A DNA stretch of 45,143 nucleotides from Lentimicrobium sp. (GTDB lineage Bacteria > Bacteroidota > Bacteroidia > Bacteroidales > Lentimicrobiaceae), in assembly GCA_019429275.1 (NCBI GenBank), contig JAHYJC010000037.1, positions 1 to 45,143 of the forward strand, given 5' to 3'. Under the pieces are notes generated by a model. The model did no database searches. It saw only the letters and a program-made list of their open reading frames with translations, and was not told the DNA's origin. The position numbers were made by a program, and so were the translations under genes. Of the stretch, positions 9,004 through 17,561 are shown in pieces (position 1 is the first letter of the stretch; each line of letters opens with the position of its first letter).

Positions 9004-9873
9004 TTAAAGATATGGTACCAAGGCATCAATCCATCTGTCTTCGGTTATAAAAAATGAACCAAATGATTCCCAGTTCTTTAGAATGCGCATTTCCTTCATC
9101 TGTTCATTACTCATCCCTTCGGATTTAGCTTTTGCAACGATTTCGACTGTTTCGGCTATGCTTTTATGATATTTTTTTAGCTCATTTTTATTGAGGGCAG
9201 GTCCATGTCCGCCAATAAAAATAAGATCATCAGGATAATTATCAATGATCCATTGCTGATTTTTGAGGTAGGTGAGGGGGTTGCCACCATTGGAAACATC
9301 CACATAAGGAAAATATCCGGCAAATAATAGATCGCCAACGTGAACCACTTTTGCTTTTGGGAAATAAACCACTAAATCTCCGGTCGTATGGCCACCCTGA
9401 AGATGTAGTATTTCAATTGTCTCTTCGTTAAATTCCAGTGTCATCTTACCTTCAATGGTTATGCCGGGGCGCGAATGAGCCGGCGGAGCCGGTGTAATTA
9501 TTTCGCCTCGCACCTGATCCTTACTCAGAAATTCCCTGACGGAAGTGTGAGCAATAATGATTGCATTCTTACCAATAATTGAATTACCTCCGGTATGGTC
9601 GCCATGCAGGTGGGTGTTAATAAGATATTTAACAGGTTTGTCAGAAATATTTTGAATTGCTTCTTTCAGCTTTTCAGCGGTTTGAGCATAGGCGGCATCC
9701 ACAACCAGAACACCATCATCACCGGTCTGAACCAGTACCGAGACCCTGTTATCTACAAAAAAACGATAAACACCCGGACTTACTACAGCCGAAGTAATTT
9801 CTGCAGCCGGCATGTCTTTTTGAGCAAAAAGGGAAAAGGGAAGAATCAAAGTTAAGAAGAGGAATTTTTTCAT
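9004..9873 (-). CDS. Secreted metallo-beta-lactamase-fold hydrolase
   Basis: This is a 289-aa zinc hydrolase with a signal peptide (about 1-17, ending LFAQ). The metal site is clear: HLHGDH at residues 88-93 (HxHxDH), then HLQGGHTTGD, HVGDLLF and IGGHGP supplying the other ligands. The layout matches periplasmic MBL-fold proteins of the SoxH/quinoprotein-relay type rather than classical antibiotic-hydrolysing lactamases. The substrate is unknown and resistance should not be assumed from the fold. It is monocistronic; its 5' region contains only a weak -7-like sequence. Confidence 0.85.
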   Translation of the reverse strand: MKKFLFLTLILPFSLFAQKDMPAAEITSAVVSPGVYRFFVDNRVSVLVQTGDDGVLVVDAAYAQTAEKLKEAIQNISDKPVKYLINTHLHGDHTGGNSIIGKNAIIIAHTSVREFLSKDQVRGEIITPAPPAHSRPGITIEGKMTLEFNEETIEILHLQGGHTTGDLVVYFPKAKVVHVGDLLFAGYFPYVDVSNGGNPLTYLKNQQWIIDNYPDDLIFIGGHGPALNKNELKKYHKSIAETVEIVAKAKSEGMSNEQMKEMRILKNWESFGSFFITEDRWIDALVPYL

Positions 9874-10016
9874 TTTTTAAAAGTTATTTTGAGTATTGGC
9901 CGAGGCAATTGGTTAATAAATGTTTTTCAGGCATTTAACACCACATCAATGAAATTGTTTATTCAGAAGATCTGTAAAAGCTCTGTTTAATTTGCCTGTT
10001 CCGGATTTGCTTAAAT

Positions 10017-10044
10017 AAAAAAAACCGGGCTTCATTAGTCCGGT
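10017..10044 (-). terminator. Intrinsic terminator of the ZIP transporter gene
   Basis: On the minus strand, ACCGGACT and AGCCCGGT form a stem with one C/A mismatch and a 5-nt loop. An uninterrupted run of eight T follows. It lies 25-52 bp after the transporter stop codon. Confidence 0.7.
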
Positions 10045-10068
10045 AGTCTGATCTTAGATATGAAGTTT

Positions 10069-10884
10069 TCAGCCAAGCGCAACATCAAGCAACATCATTG
10101 TTGCAAAACCCAGCATAGCACCTATTGTTGATAAGTCGGTTTCATTGCCGGTTTGTGATTCGGGGATTAGTTCTTCAACAACTACAAAAATCATGGCACC
10201 TGCTGCAAACGACAAAGCATAGGGAAGAATCGGAGTCATGGTCAGCACAAGGTATGCGCCTGCAACACCTGCAATCGGCTCAACAATACCTGATATTTGA
10301 CCGTAATTAAAAGCTTTAAGCCGCGAAAAACCTTCACGCCTGAGCGGAATAGACACAGCGGCACCTTCAGGAAAATTCTGAAGTCCGATGCCTAAAGCCA
10401 ATGCAACGGCTCCGGCCAGCAAACCTGTATCAGGATTGTTTGCAAGGGCTCCGAACGCAACTCCGACTGCAAGTCCTTCAGGAATATTGTGAAGCGTTAT
10501 TGCCAGCACAAGCAATACACTGCGCTGCCACGATGTTTTGATTCCTTCGGCTTTGTCGGTCGATAACCCCAGGTGAAGGTGAGGCAAAATTTTATCGATG
10601 ATGTATAAAAATGCTCCTCCCGATAAAAATCCAACTACTGCAGGTACCCATGGTATTCCGCCTCTTTCTTCGGTCATTTCAATGGCCGGCTTTAATAATG
10701 ACCAAAAGCTTGCAGCAATCATTACTCCGGCTGCAAAACCAAGCATTGAATTAAGTACTTTTTTATTGATAGATTTGAAGAAAAAAACCATAGATGAGCC
10801 CAGGGCAGTTAAACCCCAGGTAAATAATGTGGCAATTAATGCCAGCAGAACAGGGTTATATTCTAAAAGAAAGTCCAGTTTCAT
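10069..10884 (-). CDS. ZIP family divalent metal transporter
   Basis: This is a 271-aa inner-membrane protein with about eight predicted transmembrane helices. It carries the two ZIP signature helices: HNIPEG (His132, Glu136) and QNFPEG (Asn170, Glu173), which form the binuclear metal site. A histidine pair (HLHLG, about 102-106) sits in the cytoplasmic loop, as in ZupT and GufA-like members. The expected role is uptake of zinc, possibly with iron or manganese; some GufA-group members may export. An intrinsic terminator follows and an exact -7 element lies upstream, so it is an independent unit. No Zur box was identified. Confidence 0.92.
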   Translation of the reverse strand: MKLDFLLEYNPVLLALIATLFTWGLTALGSSMVFFFKSINKKVLNSMLGFAAGVMIAASFWSLLKPAIEMTEERGGIPWVPAVVGFLSGGAFLYIIDKILPHLHLGLSTDKAEGIKTSWQRSVLLVLAITLHNIPEGLAVGVAFGALANNPDTGLLAGAVALALGIGLQNFPEGAAVSIPLRREGFSRLKAFNYGQISGIVEPIAGVAGAYLVLTMTPILPYALSFAAGAMIFVVVEELIPESQTGNETDLSTIGAMLGFATMMLLDVALG

Positions 10885-10935
10885 TTAATTTGCAGTTAAA
10901 AGTGTTTTAAAACAATTTTATCGCCAAAAGAAATT

Positions 10936-10943
10936 CAAAGTTA
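10936..10943 (-). promoter_or_regulatory. -7 promoter element for the ZIP transporter gene
   Basis: The minus strand reads TAACTTTG, an exact TAnnTTTG, 52 bp upstream of the ATG. No -33 TTG is seen at the standard distance. Confidence 0.5.
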
Positions 10944-11003
10944 TTGATTTCAATCATAATATCCGGGTGATTCCAAAATTAGAAGCCTTTTATTTATAAA
11001 GTG

Positions 11004-11312
11004 TCATTTTTCTGAAACATAGATCAATGACTGTTCCGCAAATTTTTTCAAACTATCCTTATGGCTAAATGGTATCTGAACCCACTCCTTCATCGGCCTG
11101 TTTTTGCCTGATGGATCAAACAATTGGGTCCCTTCAAGGTTTAAAGCTTCTTTGTGAAACTCTCCTCCAAGTTTAAATACCATTTTATTGTTGAAAAAAC
11201 AAACAAAGGCCTTACCTTTAATTTTGAAGCAGGGTTTTCCAAACATCTGACTTTTTTCAGCATCCTTAAGTGCGGTACTGGTAGCTAAAAAATATGTTTC
11301 TTCATGGGTCAT
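11004..11312 (-). CDS. TfoX N-terminal domain-like protein
   Basis: This is a small cytoplasmic protein of 102 aa from ATG 11312. It shows the TfoX_N pattern: a short helical lead, MFGKPCFKIKGKAFVCF, a second strand MVFKLGG, then LFDPSGK and the MKEWVQIP segment. Stand-alone TfoX_N proteins are common and their function is mostly unknown; they are not by themselves competence regulators. An in-frame TTG at 11339 would add nine residues, but the ATG is preferred. It lies 47 bp after the end of the damaged methyltransferase gene on the same strand, so the two probably share a transcript. Confidence 0.75.
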   Translation of the reverse strand: MTHEETYFLATSTALKDAEKSQMFGKPCFKIKGKAFVCFFNNKMVFKLGGEFHKEALNLEGTQLFDPSGKNRPMKEWVQIPFSHKDSLKKFAEQSLIYVSEK

Positions 11313-11359
11313 GCTCTTAAGTTTAGGATTATATTTCAACTAAATACTGAATGCTATTC

Positions 11360-12124
11360 TTATTCAGCAATAACCAGCATTTCAAAATCTTCGGTAGTCA
11401 GCTTGTCGTTTCGTGAGAAGGCCCCATGTTTTGCTCCAAAAATTTTAATTTTAGAGAATCCGAGCGATTTCAGCGGCCATGCAATCTCGCTGGGAACAAA
11501 ATATCTTTCATTGCAATCAAGGGCACTGAGGTCGCCTGAATCGTCCTCGATTTCAGTGATATTGTGATCGCGGAAAGTCATCAGGTCGAACGTATTGCTT
11601 CGGTAAGTGGCTTTGCCATCTGTTGAATTATCAGCACAGAATTTTTCTACAGAGTGGAAAAGGGGAAAAAGGCCATTGAGTGTTGTGAAAATCAGTTTTC
11701 CCTTTAGTGTTAATGATCTGGCCGCTGAACGCAGAATCTCAAAGTTCATTTCATCGGTTTCCATGAGTGGAAAACCACCTTCACACAGCACAATGGCAAT
11801 ATCAAATTCTTCAACAAATGGCAGATTTCTTGCATCGCCCTGCAAAAATCTTATGGATAACCCCTTTGCAAGAGCTTTCTCTTTAGCCCTTTTGAGTTGC
11901 GATTCCGAAAGGTCAACTCCAGTAACCTGGTAGCCACGCTGCGCAAGTTCTATTGCATGCCGACCGGTTTCGCATCCGATGTCAATTATTTTCAACGATT
12001 TATCAAAGCCGGTTTTCTGTTCAATAAAGTCACATTCACCCATGGTTCCCTGGGTAAAGCTTTCGTTGTCATATTTCTGTCCGTAATTTTCAAACAGGGT
12101 TTCTTACCATTGTTTAGTATTCAT
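11360..12124 (-). pseudogene. Class I SAM-dependent methyltransferase with an in-frame stop at codon 7
   Basis: The intact part (11360-12043, 227 aa) shows motif I IIDIGCETGRH, an acidic residue after strand 2 (VTGVDLSE), LQGDARNLPF and VLCEGGFPLM, as in small-molecule methyltransferases. Upstream in the same frame the sequence reads MNTKQW, then TAA (12104-12106), then ETLFENYGQKYDNESFTQGT, running directly into MGECDF. That upstream stretch looks like the genuine N-terminus, in which a tyrosine codon (TAT or TAC) became TAA. A -7-like element (TATATTCG, minus strand, 12155-12162) lies 30 bp before the ATG at 12124. Either the gene is newly inactivated, it restarts at the internal ATG 12043 as a short form, or the base is a sequencing error. 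The substrate is unknown. Confidence 0.75.
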
Positions 12125-12270
12125 CGTCGAAAGCAATTAATAGGTTGTGATATGCGAATATAACAATAACAGGTTTTAGAACAGAATTTCAATCCACCAC
12201 TGAGCTTAATATTGATCGTAAAAGTGGCAAATTTAATTTCCCATTTTTATAATTTTTCCCCTTCAAAAAG

Positions 12271-12301
12271 TTGTATTCAGAGAATAATTGTGTTATATTT
12301 A
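12271..12301 (+). promoter_or_regulatory. Promoter of the TetR/MMPL operon
   Basis: TTG at 12271-12273 and TATATTTA at 12294-12301 (seven of eight matches to TAnnTTTG) are separated by exactly 20 bp. The ATG of the TetR gene is 66 bp further downstream. Confidence 0.6.
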
Positions 12302-12311
12302 CACAAATATA
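12294..12311. promoter_or_regulatory. Palindrome over the -7 element, candidate TetR operator
   Basis: TATATTT (12294-12300) and AAATATA (12305-12311) are exact reverse complements around the 4-bp centre ACAC. The left arm coincides with the -7 promoter element. The position suits self-repression by the TetR-type regulator encoded just downstream; binding is inferred. AT-rich palindromes also arise by chance in this type of DNA. Confidence 0.4.
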
Positions 12312-12367
12312 CAATAAGAGTGCAATTGAGAATTTATTTTGATGAATGATTGAACTAAAACTGCCAC

Positions 12368-12946
12368 ATGAACGGTACAAAAGAATTAATTATTGAGGAA
12401 GCCCGTAAGATTTTTACGAAGTACGGTTTTAACAAGAGTTCTATGTCTGACATTGCACTTGCTGCACGTAAAGGCCGACGAACGATATACACTTATTTTA
12501 CCAGTAAAGAAGAAGTATTTAAAGCAGTAATTGAAACCGAAGTAAGTGATCTGGCTGAAAAACTTGGGGTAATCATGAACGATAACATTCCAGCTGATCA
12601 GAAACTTCGCAATTACATGTATGTCCGCATGAATGCGTTGAAGGAACTTACAGTTTATTACAATGCCCTGCGCGAAGATTTTGTCAATAATCTGGGCATG
12701 ATTGAAAACCTTCGCAAAGATTACGACATTATGGAAATCGAAATGATCAGGCAAATGCTGGATGAAGGTGTAACATCGGGTGTTTTTGAAATTGCTGAAG
12801 TGCAGCAGGTTAGTCGTGCGATACTTGTTGCAATCAAGGGGTTTGAGCTTCCCATTTTCCTGGCCAAAGATGATTATGACTACAATCAGCTTATTGATCC
12901 AATGATAGGTTTGTTTTTTAAAGGAATATTAACAAAGCATTCATAA
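12368..12946 (+). CDS. TetR/AcrR family transcriptional regulator
   Basis: This is a 192-aa DNA-binding regulator. The N-terminal helix-turn-helix spans about residues 8-50: IIEEARKIFTKYGFNKSSM, then the recognition region ending in GRRTIYTYFTSKEEVF, the classical TetR pattern. The rest is a helical ligand-binding and dimerisation domain without recognisable specificity. The stop codon is only 9 bp before the MMPL permease gene, so it heads the operon and probably represses it until a hydrophobic ligand binds. A palindrome overlaps its promoter. Confidence 0.92.
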   Translation: MNGTKELIIEEARKIFTKYGFNKSSMSDIALAARKGRRTIYTYFTSKEEVFKAVIETEVSDLAEKLGVIMNDNIPADQKLRNYMYVRMNALKELTVYYNALREDFVNNLGMIENLRKDYDIMEIEMIRQMLDEGVTSGVFEIAEVQQVSRAILVAIKGFELPIFLAKDDYDYNQLIDPMIGLFFKGILTKHS

Positions 12947-12955
12947 TCTTTTTAC

Positions 12956-15217
12956 ATGGAAAATCTGGCCTTGTTTATTCAGAAGTTTCGCTATGTCATA
13001 CTTTCTATTGTTTTATTGGTAACCTTGTTCTTTGGATATTTTTTGAAAGACCTTAAGGTTGATGCTGATGTGCTGGGCTATTTGCCCGAGGGCGACCATG
13101 CAGCAACACTGTTTCAGCAAATTGGAGAGAAATATGGTGGAAATGATATGGTTCTTATCGGGATAGAGAGCGAAAATGTGTTCACCCCAGAAACACTGCA
13201 TACCATTAAGCAAATTACCGATAGTGTGCGCATGGTAAACGGAATAGGTTATGTGACAAGCCTTACAAATGTGATTGACATAAAGTCAACGGAATTTGGA
13301 CTGGAAATTGGCCGTTTGATTGATGAGTATGATATTCCTGAAGATCAGGACGAACTTAAAAAACTTAGAGAATATGCGATCTCAAAAGAGATGTACCTTG
13401 GAAATCTGGTTTCAGAGGATGCAAAGGCAACACTTATCATTGCCAAATTGCTTAGCAAAGATGACCGGAATGAAACGGTTGATTTAATCAGAAAAAAGGT
13501 TGGCAATATCAATTATGAGGGTAAAATCTATTATGCCGGTATGCCGGTGACACTTTACGAGTTAAGTAAGGTTATCATGCAGGACATCTGGCTTATCACG
13601 CCTTTTGCATTTGTTTTGATTTGTCTGGTTCTTTTTCTTGGATTCAGAAATGCACGTGGGGTTATTCTGCCTATGCTCACTGTGTTGATTGCCATCATTT
13701 GTACCATGGGCCTGATTAGTTTTCTGGGCTATTCTATTACACTGATTACCAATGTTATACCTGTAATCTTGTTGGCCGTGGGAAGCGCATATGCCATTCA
13801 TGTGGTCAACCGCATAAATGAAGAAATGGCAGTCAATCCCAAAGGGGCTGTCATCAGAGCTTTAACTTATATTACTGTCCCTGTTTTTCTGGCATCACTT
13901 ACCACGGTATTTGGTTTCCTTTCTTTCATTGCCGGTTCATATCTGACCATGATTCAGGAGTTCGGTATATTTTCGGCAATCGGAATTTTCTTTTGCCTTA
14001 TTTTATCAGTTACCCTGATACCGGTCATGATTACTGTTACAAGCAAAAATGAAAATTTTACTAACAATAAAAAACCATCAAACCGAATTCTTGAAGCCAC
14101 TACTTTATGGCTAAATAATCTGGTCTTTAATCACAGAAAGGCCTTACTGTTCATTTGGGCAATCATTCTGTTGTTAAGCATTTTTGGAATTACCAGGGTT
14201 GAGCGCAGGGTCGACCTTGTCGATTATTTTAAGAAAGACAACATCGTTCAGGAGAACGAAACCCTGCTCAGAGAAAAATTCAGTGGAAGTATGCCGGTTT
14301 ATCTGAAGGTGAAAGGTGATGTTCAGAATCCCAAAGTCCTTCGGGTTATGGAAAAGGCAGGTGATTTTATGGAGAGTTTTACCTTTATCCAATTCAGCCA
14401 GTCGGTTGCCGATTTGGTAAAAGATATGAATGATGCCATGGGAGAGGGTAAACTGATTCCGGATGATGAAGCAAAAATACGGCAACTCTGGTTTCTGCTC
14501 GACGGACAGGAAATCATGGAGCAACTCGTCAGCTATGAACTTGATGAAGGTTTGATCATAGGCCAGGTAAATAACTCTGATCTGGTCACACTCAATCAGA
14601 TTGAAACCGAATTTACAGAATTTGTAAAAGAAAACAGTAATGACATACATACTTTGGAATACACGGGTATACCATTAATGCTTAAAAGGTTGGATAACAG
14701 TATTATCAAGAGTCAGTTTCTCAGTCTTACCATTGCTGTATTACTGGTAATGGTTTTGGTAAGCATCTTGCAGCGCAGCATCATCAAAGGTATTCTCTCA
14801 ATAATTCCGGTATTTGTAACCCTGCTAGCACTGTTTGGGGTTATGGGACTCACCGGCATTCCCCTTGATATTGCCACAGTGCTCTCAGGCAGTGTTACCA
14901 TTGGTATTGGCATTGATTATGCCATACACTTCATTACCCATTTTGGTGTTGTTTACAAAAAAACCAACATAATCAGCACAAGCATTAGTGATGCCATCAA
15001 AATAAGCGGACGTGCCATCATCATCAATATGCTTTCGGTAACCATTGGTTTTGCAGTTCTATCATTCTCAAACCTCGTACCCTTACAACGCTTTGGTATT
15101 TTGCTGGCAACAACCATGCTGGTTTCGGGTTTGGCTGCACTTACACTTTTGCCGGTAGCCTTGCTGATTGCCGGTGAAAATTTAAAAAAGGTGTTCCGCG
15201 TAAACAGTGTACTTTAA
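12956..15217 (+). CDS. MMPL/RND-type membrane transporter
   Basis: This 753-aa inner-membrane protein has the two-fold repeat of RND/MMPL permeases. One transmembrane helix is followed by a large periplasmic loop (about 35-205), then five helices including AVGSAYAIHVVNRI. The second half repeats this with a helix near 385-405, a loop to about 575, and helices including VTIGIGIDYAIHF. Members of this group move lipids or other hydrophobic molecules out of the inner membrane using the proton gradient. The following genes encode a LolA-like periplasmic protein and an outer-membrane beta-barrel, suggesting a trans-envelope path. The substrate is unknown; lipid, pigment or hydrocarbon are possibilities. 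Confidence 0.88.
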   Translation: MENLALFIQKFRYVILSIVLLVTLFFGYFLKDLKVDADVLGYLPEGDHAATLFQQIGEKYGGNDMVLIGIESENVFTPETLHTIKQITDSVRMVNGIGYVTSLTNVIDIKSTEFGLEIGRLIDEYDIPEDQDELKKLREYAISKEMYLGNLVSEDAKATLIIAKLLSKDDRNETVDLIRKKVGNINYEGKIYYAGMPVTLYELSKVIMQDIWLITPFAFVLICLVLFLGFRNARGVILPMLTVLIAIICTMGLISFLGYSITLITNVIPVILLAVGSAYAIHVVNRINEEMAVNPKGAVIRALTYITVPVFLASLTTVFGFLSFIAGSYLTMIQEFGIFSAIGIFFCLILSVTLIPVMITVTSKNENFTNNKKPSNRILEATTLWLNNLVFNHRKALLFIWAIILLLSIFGITRVERRVDLVDYFKKDNIVQENETLLREKFSGSMPVYLKVKGDVQNPKVLRVMEKAGDFMESFTFIQFSQSVADLVKDMNDAMGEGKLIPDDEAKIRQLWFLLDGQEIMEQLVSYELDEGLIIGQVNNSDLVTLNQIETEFTEFVKENSNDIHTLEYTGIPLMLKRLDNSIIKSQFLSLTIAVLLVMVLVSILQRSIIKGILSIIPVFVTLLALFGVMGLTGIPLDIATVLSGSVTIGIGIDYAIHFITHFGVVYKKTNIISTSISDAIKISGRAIIINMLSVTIGFAVLSFSNLVPLQRFGILLATTMLVSGLAALTLLPVALLIAGENLKKVFRVNSVL

Positions 15218-15251
15218 GTCACATATTCTTAAACATTGGAAATAATAAGCC

Positions 15252-15992
15252 ATGAAAAACAAAATTTTAATTTTCGGTACTTTGATGTTGGTCATCATAT
15301 TTGCAGGGGAGACAAGAGCCCAGGATGCGGCAGGAATTCTAAAAAAAATGGATGAGGTGCTTTATGCTCCAAAAGACCAGACTGGCCAGTTACGTATGGT
15401 TCTTACCGATCGCTCAGGAAATGAACGAATACGCGAAGCTTCCATCTGGCAAAAGGGAACCGATAAAAGGATGTTTCGTTTTACTGCGCCAGCATCTGAA
15501 TCAGGTATTGCTTTTTTGTCATTGCCTGCCGATGTTATGTACCTCTTCATGCCCGCCTTTGAAAAAGAAAGGCGAATTGCCACACATGTTAAAAATCAGC
15601 CTTTTGCAGGAACTGATTTCTCATATGAGGATATGGAATCAGTTTCATATTCAAGCAAATACACTCCAAAGTTGCTCAAGGAAACCGCTGAATACTGGCT
15701 GCTTGAACTTACCCCAAAATCAGGCTTGCAAACCAATTATTCAAAAATTGAAATGAAGGTGAATAAGCAGCATGCCTACCCCGAATCTATGGAGAGTTTC
15801 GATAAAGGTGGCAACAAATTGAAAACAGTTGAAAATACATACGAAAAGGAGGGAAAATACTGGTATCCAAAAGAAATTAAAATGACTGACCTCAAAAAGA
15901 GGCACAGCACCCGGATGATCATGACGAAAGTCGTTTTTGATTCAAACCTGAGCGACCAGATTTTTACGGTGAGGAATCTGACAAGTTTTTAA
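15252..15992 (+). CDS. LolA-like outer-membrane lipoprotein-sorting family protein
   Basis: This is a 246-aa periplasmic protein. A signal peptide (about 1-23) ends at TRAQ. The mature part shows the pattern of proteins annotated as outer-membrane lipoprotein-sorting (COG2834): AAGILKKMDEVLYAPKD near the start, ASIWQKGTDKRMFRF, a LPADVMYLFMPAFEKERRI strand and FAGTDFSYEDME. The LolA/LolB fold is an open beta-sheet half-barrel that carries acyl chains. This subgroup is repeatedly found next to MMPL permeases and is distinct from the housekeeping LolA. It starts 34 bp after the permease gene and is probably the soluble carrier of that system, which is inference from context. Confidence 0.85.
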   Translation: MKNKILIFGTLMLVIIFAGETRAQDAAGILKKMDEVLYAPKDQTGQLRMVLTDRSGNERIREASIWQKGTDKRMFRFTAPASESGIAFLSLPADVMYLFMPAFEKERRIATHVKNQPFAGTDFSYEDMESVSYSSKYTPKLLKETAEYWLLELTPKSGLQTNYSKIEMKVNKQHAYPESMESFDKGGNKLKTVENTYEKEGKYWYPKEIKMTDLKKRHSTRMIMTKVVFDSNLSDQIFTVRNLTSF

Positions 15993-16072
15993 CTGGTTGA
16001 ACTTTAGCCGAGTTGAGTAATTCAATTACTTGATTGATAATGCGATTTGGGTAAAAAAATAAATCGTGAATT

Positions 16073-17437
16073 ATGAAAAAGTTCTGTAGTACATTTTTAA
16101 TTTTCTTGTTGCTGACGCCTGTTTATGCGCAGAAATCCGATCAACTGACGATAAGAGGAGAACTTTTGACCGATCAGCGTATATTGATGAAAGCTGATCA
16201 TGACTGGGCATGGAATGAAACCCGCCTGGACCTGAAACTTGATAAACGCAGCGGAAAAGTAAAATTTTTCGGGAATGTGTGGCTCAAGCACCTGGGAGGT
16301 CCTGCAACCCTGCAATCATCCGGGCTATACAGCAAAGATCAGATCAGTCCATGGAATCTTGATCTAAGGGAAGCTTATGCTGAAGTCAGCGGCTTTGTTT
16401 TCGAAAATCTTGACCTGAAAGTCGGGCGTCAGCGCATTGCCTGGGGTACTGCCGATCGTTTCAACCCAACTTCTAACCTTAATCCATTTGACCTTGAGGA
16501 TGTCTTTGATTTTGGCAGGCAACAGGGCTCTGAAGCACTTAATCTTACCTGGCATTTTAATGACCGGTTCTCTTTACAGGGAGTTTATCTGCCTTTCTTC
16601 AGGCCATCAAACCTTCCTCTGGGCTTATTTTCAGGGGTGTTGGCACAACCTTTCAGCCTGCCGGGTGACCTTCGGCTTTCAGGACATACCGACAAGTTGC
16701 TGATGCCACGGCATAATTTTGCCGAAGGAGCAACCACCGGAATCCGGTTTAAAGGGTTTGCGCTTAATTATGATTTTTCAGTGAGTTATATTTACGGCCG
16801 CGATGGAATTTCATTGATGCAATCGGCCAGAATTGTTCCCCTTTTAACATTCCCTTATGTGAATGTTGAGGCAGCTCTAACTTTTCCACGCAATCATATT
16901 TTTGGCGGCGATGTTGCCGGAAGTATCGGAAGCGTTGGCGTGTGGGCGGAAGCTGCCTTATTTGTTCCTCAGAAAGAGATAATTCAATCCATTGATCTGA
17001 GTCTGCTTTATCCTGAATCTCCGGTACCGGTGATTTCTGACAGCATCACACTTGAAAAAAAAACATGGCTAAAACTCGCGGTCGGTGCCGATTATACCTT
17101 CCATAAAGGAACCTATTTAAATGTACAGTATCTGCATGGATTTTTACATGAAAGAGGACAAGGGAATCTCAATGACTATCTGATACTGGCTATTGAAAAG
17201 AGTTTCTGGAACGATCAGTTTCTTTTAAGGCCGATTGCCGGTGGAATGGTTGTATCTGACTGGAGTAAACCTTCTGAAAATTTCGCAGTTTTTTACACCC
17301 CTGAGTTTATTTACAAAGGCATTGATAATTTTCAGATTGGTATGGGAGTTTTTGTTTTTGAAGGGAAAGGTCAGAGTTTATTTACCGGCTTTAAAGATTT
17401 TAATATGCTGCAGTTTAAAGCAAAACTGAGTTTTTAA
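16073..17437 (+). CDS. Outer-membrane beta-barrel protein, DUF1302/porin-like
   Basis: This 454-aa protein has a signal peptide (about 1-20, ending VYAQ). It shows alternating amphipathic strands throughout, with aromatic girdles and a C-terminal strand ending in Phe (LQFKAKLSF), typical of outer-membrane barrels. The segment LKVGRQRIAWGTADRFNPTS followed by LNPFDLED resembles DUF1302-type barrels, which in Proteobacteria are encoded beside MMPL/RND permeases and LolA-like or DUF1329 proteins. It is the last gene of the TetR-led operon, 80 bp after the LolA-like gene, and a strong terminator follows. The proposed role is export or insertion of the operon's hydrophobic substrate at the outer membrane. 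Confidence 0.8.
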   Translation: MKKFCSTFLIFLLLTPVYAQKSDQLTIRGELLTDQRILMKADHDWAWNETRLDLKLDKRSGKVKFFGNVWLKHLGGPATLQSSGLYSKDQISPWNLDLREAYAEVSGFVFENLDLKVGRQRIAWGTADRFNPTSNLNPFDLEDVFDFGRQQGSEALNLTWHFNDRFSLQGVYLPFFRPSNLPLGLFSGVLAQPFSLPGDLRLSGHTDKLLMPRHNFAEGATTGIRFKGFALNYDFSVSYIYGRDGISLMQSARIVPLLTFPYVNVEAALTFPRNHIFGGDVAGSIGSVGVWAEAALFVPQKEIIQSIDLSLLYPESPVPVISDSITLEKKTWLKLAVGADYTFHKGTYLNVQYLHGFLHERGQGNLNDYLILAIEKSFWNDQFLLRPIAGGMVVSDWSKPSENFAVFYTPEFIYKGIDNFQIGMGVFVFEGKGQSLFTGFKDFNMLQFKAKLSF

Positions 17438-17499
17438 ACCAAAAGCAATCCTGATTTAAAAATTAACTTCTGAGTGCAAAGCCATTAAAGTTTAATAAA

Positions 17500-17533
17500 G
17501 AAAGCCTGTGCAAAATTCAAAGCACAGGCTTTC
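17500..17533. terminator. Bidirectional terminator between convergent operons
   Basis: A perfect 12-bp stem (GAAAGCCTGTGC at 17500-17511 and its complement at 17522-17533) surrounds a 10-nt loop. It lies 62 bp after the beta-barrel gene and 28 bp after the S9 peptidase gene on the other strand, so it can end both transcripts. Flanking T-runs are short. Confidence 0.75.
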
Positions 17534-17561
17534 CTGAATAAAATCAAAAGGAATTTTTACC

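Noticed and set aside
9004-9873. Possible antibiotic-resistance beta-lactamase
   Set aside because: The fold is metallo-beta-lactamase-like, but the motif layout fits the broad periplasmic hydrolase group. Resistance cannot be inferred.
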